Part shown: positions 13,400 through 18,561 of the stretch, one piece after another
Layout of the letters: every line of letters begins with the position of its first letter
How positions within the stretch are numbered: the stretch's first letter is position 1
NCBI GenBank assembly: GCA_934667105.1
Contig: CAKULG010000036.1
Span: 1 to 18,561, forward strand
Reading direction: 5' to 3'
Length of the DNA stretch: 18,561 nucleotides
Source: an uncultured Clostridia bacterium
Lineage (GTDB): Bacteria; Bacillota; Clostridia; Christensenellales; Aristaeellaceae
Program-made: the position numbers and the translations under genes
Notes under the pieces: model-generated
Database searches by the model: none
The model's input: only the letters and a program-made list of their open reading frames with translations
Told to the model about the DNA's origin: nothing

Positions 13400-15190
13400 A
13401 TGGCACAGGAATTAAAAAAACGGGAAGAAATGGATTCCCGGTATCAATGGCGCTTGGATCACATTTTCGCTACCGAAGCGGATTTTGAAGCCGCCTTCGC
13501 CCAGGCCCAGGGGCTGGTGGAGGCCTACAAGGGCTGGCAGGGCAAGGTGAAGGAGGATCCCCGCCAGGCGATGCGGGATGAATCCGTTATTTCCCAGCTG
13601 CTGAGCAAATTATACGCCTACGCCCTGATGCATAAGGACGAGGACACCGGCGATTCCGCCCGGCAGGCCCGGGCCGCCCGGGTGGAGGCCCTGGGCGTGG
13701 CCGCGGGCAGCGCCTCCGCCTTCCTGACTCCCGAGCTGCTGGCCCTGCCGGAGGAAACGCTGCTGGCCATGGCGGAGGATGCGTCCTTTTCCGAATACAG
13801 CGAGGCGCTGCGTTCCGTTCTGCGCCTCAAGCCCCACACCCTGCCCGCCGAGCAGGAGGCGCTGCTGGCTGCGGCGGGGGAAGTGCTGAGCGGCCCCTCC
13901 GAAATTTTCGGCATGTTCAATAATGTGGACGCGCCCCTGCCCGAAGTCACCATGGAGGACGGCAGCCGCGCCCGGCTGACCCACGGCAATTACGGCCCCC
14001 TGATCCGCAGCCAGAACCGCGCCGTCCGCAAGGAGGCCTTTGAGGGGATGATGGGCGCGTATCAGAAATTCGCCGCCACCCTGGGGGCCACCTACGCCGC
14101 CTCCGTGAAGGGCTGCGTATTCACCGCCCGGGCGCATCATTACGCCTCCGCACGCCAGGCCTCCCTTTACCCCCTGGAAATTCCCGAATCGGTGTATGAC
14201 AACCTGCTGGAGGAGGTGGAGCGCGCGCTGCCCGCCCTGAACGAATACCTGAAGCTGCGCAAGGAAAAGCTGGGCGTGGAGGAGCTGCACCTGTACGATC
14301 TGTATGTGCCGGTGGTGGGCGATTACGATATGAAAATGACCTACCCCCAGGCCTTTGAGTTGGTTTGCGAGGGCCTGGCCCCCCTGGGCGAGGAATATGT
14401 GCAAACGTTGCGGGAGGGCTATCAGGGCGGCTGGATCGACGTATACGAAAACAAGAATAAGCGCTCGGGCGCGTATTCCTGGGGCTGCTACGGGGTGCAT
14501 CCCTTTGTGCTGCTGAACCACACCGACGATCTGGGCGGCGCGATGACCCTGGCCCACGAGCTGGGCCATTCCATGCATTCCCATTACAGCAACGCGGCTC
14601 AGCCTTATCCCAAGGCGGATTATTCCCTGTTCGTGGCCGAGGTGGCCTCCACCTGCAACGAGGTGCTGCTGATGCGGCATCTGATGCAGAAGCACAAGGA
14701 CGATTCCAAGGCTGCGGCCTTCCTTTGCAATCAGCTGCTGGAGGAATTCCGCACCACCGTGTTCCGCCAGGCCATGTTCGCCGCCTTTGAAAAGGAAAGC
14801 CACGCCCTCTACGAGCGGGGCGAGGCCCTGACGGTGGAAAAGCTGAACGAAGTGTATCTGAACCTGAACAAGCAATATTACGGCGCGGGCTGCGTGGTAG
14901 ATCCCATCATCGCCTATGAATGGATGCGCATTCCCCATTTCTATCGGGATTTCTATGTGTATCAGTACGCCACAGGCTTCTCCGCCGCCGTGGCCATTGC
15001 CAGCCGCATTCTGCGGGAGGGCGAAAGCGCCGTGCGCGATTACAAGAAATTCCTTTCCGCCGGCTGCTCCGTACCGCCCATCGAGGCGCTGCGCTTCGCG
15101 GGCGTGGATATGGAAAAGCCCGACGCCGTGCGGGACGCCCTGCAGGTGTTCGCCGGAACGGTGGAAGATCTGAAAAAGTTGCTGCAATAA
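13400..15190 (+). CDS. pepF: Oligoendopeptidase F (M3B metallopeptidase)
   Basis: A 596-residue cytoplasmic zinc peptidase of the M3 family, subfamily M3B, normal PepF length. The zinc motif H-E-L-G-H is at 386-390, and the third ligand Glu is E414 in V-A-E-V-A-S. Upstream G-A-Y-S-W-G-C-Y-G-V-H-P-F-V-L-L-N and the C-terminal P-H-F-Y-R-D-F-Y-V-Y-Q-Y-A-T-G segment are PepF landmarks forming the substrate channel. PepF cleaves oligopeptides of roughly 7-17 residues and serves peptide turnover. AAGGAGG precedes the ATG at 13400, which is controlled by its own promoter. The PHP and HIT genes follow on the same strand without a clear terminator. Confidence 0.95.
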   Translation: MAQELKKREEMDSRYQWRLDHIFATEADFEAAFAQAQGLVEAYKGWQGKVKEDPRQAMRDESVISQLLSKLYAYALMHKDEDTGDSARQARAARVEALGVAAGSASAFLTPELLALPEETLLAMAEDASFSEYSEALRSVLRLKPHTLPAEQEALLAAAGEVLSGPSEIFGMFNNVDAPLPEVTMEDGSRARLTHGNYGPLIRSQNRAVRKEAFEGMMGAYQKFAATLGATYAASVKGCVFTARAHHYASARQASLYPLEIPESVYDNLLEEVERALPALNEYLKLRKEKLGVEELHLYDLYVPVVGDYDMKMTYPQAFELVCEGLAPLGEEYVQTLREGYQGGWIDVYENKNKRSGAYSWGCYGVHPFVLLNHTDDLGGAMTLAHELGHSMHSHYSNAAQPYPKADYSLFVAEVASTCNEVLLMRHLMQKHKDDSKAAAFLCNQLLEEFRTTVFRQAMFAAFEKESHALYERGEALTVEKLNEVYLNLNKQYYGAGCVVDPIIAYEWMRIPHFYRDFYVYQYATGFSAAVAIASRILREGESAVRDYKKFLSAGCSVPPIEALRFAGVDMEKPDAVRDALQVFAGTVEDLKKLLQ

Positions 15191-15204
15191 AAACATAAAC
15201 GCCG

Positions 15205-15230
15205 CCGGGCGGGGGCGCGCCATCGCCCGG
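15205..15230 (+). other. GC-rich hairpin between pepF and the PHP gene
   Basis: CCGGGCG (15205-15211) pairs with CGCCCGG (15224-15230). No T run follows, so it is more likely a processing or mRNA-stability element than a terminator. Confidence 0.4.
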
Positions 15231-15253
15231 GGCTGAAGAAGGGATGATTTTTC

Positions 15254-16171
15254 ATGCGTATTCATCAGACGGCCTTTGAGGCCCCCGGCAAAATGCTCAA
15301 GGGTAATATGCATACCCACACCACCCGCTCCGACGGCCGGGGCACCCCCTACGCCACCATCCGCCAGTACGCTTCCATGGGTTTTGATTTTCTTTCTCTC
15401 ACCGATCATCGCATTTATAATTATCAGGATTTCGCCCCCGAGGCGGGCCTGCTGATTCTGCCCGGCATGGAGCTGGACGGCAACATGCCGGATGCGAAAT
15501 GGCCCCGGGTGCATTGCGCCCATATCGTTTCCGTGGGCCCCCAGGCGGACAACGGCTTCGCCCAGGATCAGCGCTTTGAATCCTGGAAGCTGAATCGCTG
15601 GGAAGACGCGCAGGAGATCATCGATACCGTGAATCAGGCCCGCAACCTGCCCATTTTCTGCCATCCCCAGTGGAGCGGCAACACCGCCGCCGAAATCGCG
15701 GCGCTGAAGGATTTTTCCCTGATGGAGATTTGGAATTCGGGCTGCGCCATTGAAAACGAGCTGGACTCCCGCGCCGCCTATTGGGACGAACTGCTGGAGC
15801 AGGGCCGGGTGATTTACGGCGTGGCCTCCGACGATACCCACCATCCCCAGCAGGCGGGTCGCGGCTTCGTGCGGGTGCGGGCGGAAAAGAACGCCGATTC
15901 CATTCTGGACGCGCTGAAGCGCGGCGCGTTCTACGCCTCCTGCGGCCCCGAAATTTATGATTTCTATGTGGAGGACGATACCGCCGTGGTGATCTGCTCC
16001 CCGGCCAGCGCCATCCGCTTCCGCCATTTCCGCTGCCCCTATCCCCAGGTAAAGGGCCAGGATATGACCGGCGCGCAGGTGAAAATTACCCCGGATACCA
16101 ATTATATCCGCGTGGAAGTGACCGACGCTCAGGGCCGCACCGCCTGGAGCAACCCCATTTTCCTGAAATAA
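15254..16171 (+). CDS. PHP-domain metal-dependent phosphoesterase family protein
   Basis: A 305-residue protein. The PHP domain carries its metal ligands in the expected order: H-T-H at 20-22, D-H at 51-52, E73 in P-G-M-E-L-D, H90, H137 in C-H-P, and D193/H196 in S-D-D-T-H-H. A C-terminal beta-rich part (about 225-305) resembles the small sandwich found in PHP proteins that act on free substrates. Reported members are phosphoesterases, some acting on nucleotides or histidinol phosphate; the substrate here is unknown. A purine-rich GAAGGGA lies ten bases before the ATG at 15254. It probably belongs to one transcript with pepF and the HIT gene. Confidence 0.85.
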   Translation: MRIHQTAFEAPGKMLKGNMHTHTTRSDGRGTPYATIRQYASMGFDFLSLTDHRIYNYQDFAPEAGLLILPGMELDGNMPDAKWPRVHCAHIVSVGPQADNGFAQDQRFESWKLNRWEDAQEIIDTVNQARNLPIFCHPQWSGNTAAEIAALKDFSLMEIWNSGCAIENELDSRAAYWDELLEQGRVIYGVASDDTHHPQQAGRGFVRVRAEKNADSILDALKRGAFYASCGPEIYDFYVEDDTAVVICSPASAIRFRHFRCPYPQVKGQDMTGAQVKITPDTNYIRVEVTDAQGRTAWSNPIFLK

Positions 16172-16193
16172 GCCGCTGAAAGGAGCATGCGCT

Positions 16194-16535
16194 ATGTGCG
16201 ATTGCCTGTTTTGCAAAATCATCGCCGGGGAGATTCCCTCCGCCAAAGTGTATGAAGATGAATACTGCTATGCCTTCCGGGATATCGCGCCCCAGGCTCC
16301 CACGCATATCCTGATTGTTTCCAAGGCCCACACGGCCAACCTTTCCCAGGCCGCCGCGCTGCCCGACGAGGCCCTGGCGGGGATGCTGCGGGCCATCGGC
16401 AAAATCGCCGCCCAGGAAAAGCTGGAAAACGGCTACCGGGTGGTGACCAATTGCGGGCCGGACGCCTGCCAGAGCGTGCAGCATCTGCATTTCCACCTGC
16501 TGGGCGGCCGCAAAATGGCGGATTCCATGACCTAA
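16194..16535 (+). CDS. HIT (histidine triad) nucleotide-binding hydrolase, Hint type
   Basis: A 113-residue HIT protein of usual Hint length. The triad is H97-L-H99-F-H101 followed by L-L-G-G-R. C4 and C7 in C-L-F-C-K-I and H46 (K-A-H) correspond to zinc-site residues of Hint/PKCI proteins. These enzymes hydrolyse nucleoside phosphoramidates and acyl adenylates. AAAGGAG is eight bases before the ATG at 16194. In many Firmicutes a HIT gene directly precedes rpsU, as it does here. Confidence 0.95.
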   Translation: MCDCLFCKIIAGEIPSAKVYEDEYCYAFRDIAPQAPTHILIVSKAHTANLSQAAALPDEALAGMLRAIGKIAAQEKLENGYRVVTNCGPDACQSVQHLHFHLLGGRKMADSMT

Positions 16536-16599
16536 ACGGGCGCAATCCTTCCACCTTCACAAAGAAACTGTAAAAACATTATGAAGGGTAAAAAAGCTG

Positions 16600-16628
16600 T
16601 TGACGCATTCGGCGGAAAGCGGTATAAT
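16600..16628 (+). promoter_or_regulatory. Strong promoter of rpsU
   Basis: TTGACG (16600-16605), 17-bp spacer, consensus TATAAT (16623-16628). The leader to the start codon is about 85 nt. Confidence 0.85.
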
Positions 16629-16719
16629 AAGAGCACGGTCGCCATCCGCCGTAGATCGGCGTCGCGCCGTGAAAACGGTGTTGTTTTGCAGGCGAGATGT
16701 GCGAAGGGAGGGAAAACAA

Positions 16720-16893
16720 GTGTCTGAGGTTCATGTCAACAAAAACGAGTCTCTGGAAAGCGCCCTCAAGCGGTTTAAGCGTCAGTGCGCGCGCGCCGGG
16801 GTCCTGGCCGAGGTTCGTAAGCGCGAACACTACGAAAAGCCCAGCGTTAAGCGCAAGAAGAAGGCGGAAGCCGCTCGCAAGCGGAAGTATTGA
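16720..16893 (+). CDS. rpsU: 30S ribosomal protein S21
   Basis: A 57-residue, strongly basic protein. E-S-L-E-S-A-L-K-R-F-K-R, V-R-K-R-E-H-Y-E-K-P-S and the tail K-K-A-E-A-A-R-K-R-K-Y are hallmark S21 sequence. It binds the platform of the small ribosomal subunit near the anti-Shine-Dalgarno. It starts at GTG (16720) with AGGGAGG upstream; the longer in-frame reading back to 16600 runs into the promoter and is rejected. It is flanked by a strong promoter and a strong terminator, so it is transcribed alone despite the HIT neighbour. Confidence 0.97.
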   Translation: MSEVHVNKNESLESALKRFKRQCARAGVLAEVRKREHYEKPSVKRKKKAEAARKRKY

Positions 16894-16908
16894 TTCCGTC
16901 TCCCAGAG

Positions 16909-16937
16909 CCGCCCGGAGCAATCCGGGCGGTTTTTTT
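16909..16937 (+). terminator. Intrinsic terminator of rpsU
   Basis: CCGCCCGGA (16909-16917), loop GCAA, TCCGGGCGG (16922-16930), then seven T. A textbook Rho-independent terminator. Confidence 0.95.
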
Positions 16938-16991
16938 ATCGGGTGGGTTCGCGCGGGAGAAGGCTTTTGACGCGCACGCTCCCTTTTGCCT

Positions 16992-17054
16992 GCGGGGAGG
17001 TAAGCCGGTTTTCTGCTTCCTGTCCTTATCCAATCGGCTTTCTCAGAGGGGGGG
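16992..17054 (+). repeat. Family 2 intergenic box, copy 3
   Basis: Starts GCGGGGAGGTAAGCCGG, has the pyrimidine-rich middle, and ends CGGCTTTCTCAGAGGG. It corresponds to the copies at 2950 and 5866. Confidence 0.55.
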
Positions 17055-17133
17055 AGCGAAACGACCGGCCTGCCAGTGGCAGGAGCGGCCTTTAGGCCGC
17101 AGGGCGAAGGCCCAAAGAGCGGTTCCCCCGCTC
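17046..17133 (+). repeat. Multi-hairpin element upstream of the exported-protein gene
   Basis: An outer pairing (17046-17055 with 17124-17133, one mismatch) encloses three consecutive perfect small hairpins: CCTGCCA/TGGCAGG at 17069-17083, GCGGCCT/AGGCCGC at 17085-17100 and GGGC/GCCC at 17102-17113. The right end, CAAAGAGCGGTTCC (17113-17126), is a form of the family 3 core. It ends about 28 bp before the start codon at 17162. I see no promoter for that gene. Confidence 0.55.
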
Positions 17134-17161
17134 AATCCGTCAAAATATCGGAGGTGTGAAA

Positions 17162-18304
17162 ATGAGAAAAAAAGCCGTTATGCTGCTGGGGATTCTTTTG
17201 CTCGCGCTGCTGCCGGAGAGGGGCTTCGGGGAAACACAGCGCTATTCCATTCGCGATCTGCCCGCCGTCACTTCGCCGCGTTGGCAGCAAGCCTACGCGG
17301 CCCACGGACGGATCATTTCGGTGGACGTGGAGGTCGAGATTCCCCAGGCGGAGGCCGCGCCTGTTCTCCTGGTTCGGGCGGCCCCGCCGGTGGAGCCGTC
17401 GCTTGCCCAGACGCTGGAGGATTTTTGCGCTCAGGGCATGCGGACGGATAAGGTGAACGCTTATTTCTTCACATCCACCAATTTTTCCACCGCCTTTGAC
17501 CACGCGACGCCGCCCATGTGGGGGAAAACCCGGGAATCCGACGCATTTTACGATCAGGAAACCATGGGCTGGCAATCGCATTTTCTGATGGATTACGCCC
17601 TGGACGCGGCGTATGCGGAGGATAACCCCCTGCCCCTTGGCGAGGCCGTGGCGATTGCGAAGGAGCAGGTGGCGGCGCTGTTCCCCAACGACGCCCTCCG
17701 CCTGACAAACGTAGCCACCTTCGACCGCACCTATAATAAAAAAAACCAGCAATTCATCAGCGAAAAGGGGTATTATCACCTGGAGTTCCATCAGATTTTC
17801 CGGGGCATACCGTTTATGGGCAGCGTCCATAAAGCCTTTTCGCGCAAGGCGGTGGGAAATGAAAATTACACCCTGGAGCACAGGGGCTGCGCCTCGGCGG
17901 ACATTTTTGACGCGGATGCGTTTCTGTTCGTCTGCTGGTTTTATCAGGAGGAAAGCGTGCTGCATCCAGATATTCCGCTCATCCCCTTTGACGCGGCGAA
18001 AAGCAAGGTGGAGGCGCTTATCCGGGATGGCTACGTCCGGGCGGTGGACACGGTGACGCTGGGCTATGTGCAGTTTGATACGGAAAATGAGCAGGTTCAG
18101 GCGCTGGTCCCCGCGTGGGTGATCTGGGGCGAATATCAGCAGGAGGGCCCGGCGGCGGAACGCAGCGCGCCCTTTTATACCGACGGCTGGTCCGAAGGCG
18201 AGCCGTACTACCGCCCCTTGATTATCAACGCCCAGACCGGAGAACTGCTGAACCCGGAGAATGAAGAATACGGCCGGTGTATGGTTCCGGATATTATTGT
18301 TTGA
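17162..18304 (+). CDS. Exported protein of unknown function
   Basis: A 380-residue protein with a Sec-type signal peptide: M-R-K-K, a hydrophobic core at about 5-17, and probable cleavage near G-F-G (21-24). There is no lipobox cysteine. The mature part is acidic and mixed alpha/beta. Its C-terminal region has V-P-A-W-V-I-W-G-E-Y (316-325) and I-I-N-A-Q-T-G-E-L-L-N (354-364), a pattern shared by extracellular YycI- and PepSY-like sensor domains; I cannot name the family. The ATG at 17162 has CGGAGGT six bases upstream; the GTG at 17156 touches that site and is less likely. Odd: the TGA stop (18302-18304) lies inside the first base-paired arm of the 81-bp tandem repeat. Confidence 0.7.
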   Translation: MRKKAVMLLGILLLALLPERGFGETQRYSIRDLPAVTSPRWQQAYAAHGRIISVDVEVEIPQAEAAPVLLVRAAPPVEPSLAQTLEDFCAQGMRTDKVNAYFFTSTNFSTAFDHATPPMWGKTRESDAFYDQETMGWQSHFLMDYALDAAYAEDNPLPLGEAVAIAKEQVAALFPNDALRLTNVATFDRTYNKKNQQFISEKGYYHLEFHQIFRGIPFMGSVHKAFSRKAVGNENYTLEHRGCASADIFDADAFLFVCWFYQEESVLHPDIPLIPFDAAKSKVEALIRDGYVRAVDTVTLGYVQFDTENEQVQALVPAWVIWGEYQQEGPAAERSAPFYTDGWSEGEPYYRPLIINAQTGELLNPENEEYGRCMVPDIIV

Positions 18305-18561
18305 TTGTCGCTGTGCGGTTTGCGAGCTTCCGCCCAGCGACCCGGAAAACCGCAAGGGCGGTTTTCCTAATCAAATATTGTTTGATTGTCGCTGTGCGGT
18401 TTACGAGCTTCCGCCCAGCGACCCGGAAACCCGCAAGGGCGGTTTTCCTAATCAAATATCGTTTGATTGTCGCTGTGCGGTTTGCGAGCTTCCGCCCAGC
18501 GACCCGGAAACCCGCAAGGGCGGTTTTCCTAATCAAATATCGTTTGATTGTCGCTGTGCGG
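18300..18561. repeat. Family 1 tandem array: 81-bp units, three full copies plus a partial fourth
   Basis: Units begin TTTGATTGTCGCTGTGCGG at 18300, 18381, 18462 and 18543, and the fourth is cut by the window edge. Copies differ only at unit positions 23, 50 and 80. In unit 1, TTTGATT (18300-18306) pairs with AATCAAA (18369-18375) and closes two inner hairpins. The first is GTCGCTG/CAGCGAC with inner GCGG/CCGC (18307-18341). The second is GGAAAACCGC/GCGGTTTTCC (18344-18367). Together they form a compact three-way junction with linkers of zero, two and one base. Units are separated by TATTG or TATCG. Confidence 0.9.

Noticed and set aside
13610..16246. Very long minus-strand open frame (878 codons) opposite pepF and the PHP gene
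   Set aside because: It is antisense to two genes with clear catalytic motifs, has His/Gly-rich low-sense composition and no family signature; long antisense frames are common in GC-rich coding DNA. The same applies to antisense frames opposite the HlyC/CorC, Prs, Gfo/Idh and GH43 genes.
16600..16719. N-terminal extension of rpsU back to 16600
   Set aside because: It would place the start inside the -35 box. The GTG at 16720 with its ribosome binding site gives a normal 57-residue S21.
18294..18536. Minus-strand open frame of 80 codons through the tandem array, with a 27-residue repeat
   Set aside because: The 81-bp period is divisible by three, so any open frame repeats by itself. There is no ribosome binding site and the structure is better explained by base pairing.
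18300..18561. CRISPR array
   Set aside because: Units are 81 bp and nearly identical throughout, with only a fixed five-base spacer; there are no variable spacers and no cas genes.
18300..18561. Hammerhead-type ribozyme in the three-way junction
   Set aside because: The junction linkers are zero, two and one base, so the conserved unpaired core of a hammerhead is absent.

Overview
The window looks like a chromosomal segment of a GC-rich, spore-forming member of the Clostridia. Christensenellales-like gut lineages come to mind, but that is a low-confidence guess. The evidence is a BofA-type sporulation protein, a DUF1934 protein, a YmfI-type EF-P reductase, PepF, a short ribosomal protein S21 next to a HIT protein, strong AAGGAGG ribosome binding sites and sigma-A promoters. 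GC content is a visual impression, not counted. No phage, plasmid, CRISPR, tRNA or rRNA gene is visible.

Layout. 1-1280: a minus-strand CofE-like (F420 ligase-like) gene with its terminator, and a small plus-strand BofA-like membrane protein. 1281-2893: a promoter, a structured leader and a HlyC/CorC (CNNM) family protein. 3060-4024 (minus): the wreck of a GH42-type beta-galactosidase, lacking its catalytic barrel and also frameshifted. 4200-5651: a divergently transcribed MFS transporter. 5950-7531 (minus): an overlapping three-gene operon (DUF1934, unknown, metallo-beta-lactamase fold). 7692-8763: a two-gene operon (MIF-type tautomerase, EF-P 5-aminopentanone reductase). 8943-10630: a long-form ribose-phosphate pyrophosphokinase family protein and a coiled-coil tail-anchored protein. 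10706-13237: an unknown small protein, a Gfo/Idh/MocA oxidoreductase and an intracellular GH43 (exo-beta-1,3-galactanase-like) enzyme, probably one carbohydrate operon. 13400-16535: oligoendopeptidase F, a PHP phosphoesterase and a HIT protein. 16720-16893: rpsU with a textbook promoter and terminator. 17162-18304: an exported protein of unknown function.

Most genes are ordinary; the unusual signal lies between them. Family 1 is an element that folds as a three-way junction. It stands as an 81-bp tandem array at the right edge (three full units plus the start of a fourth, beginning at the stop codon of the last gene). Diverged single copies lie at about 1341-1430 and 5710-5768. Helix sequences differ between copies while pairing is kept, which suggests selection on structure. 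Family 2 is a roughly 60-bp box present at 2950, 5866 and 16992. Family 3 is a hairpin with the core CAAAGAACGGTTCC at 3004, 5659 and 13253, with a related arm at 17111; several stem differences are G-U compatible only in plus-strand RNA. These elements fill most of the longer gene-to-gene gaps and are the best candidates for something undescribed here.

Carbohydrate genes (GH42 remnant, MFS, Gfo/Idh, GH43) suggest a plant or host glycan diet; this is inference from gene families only.
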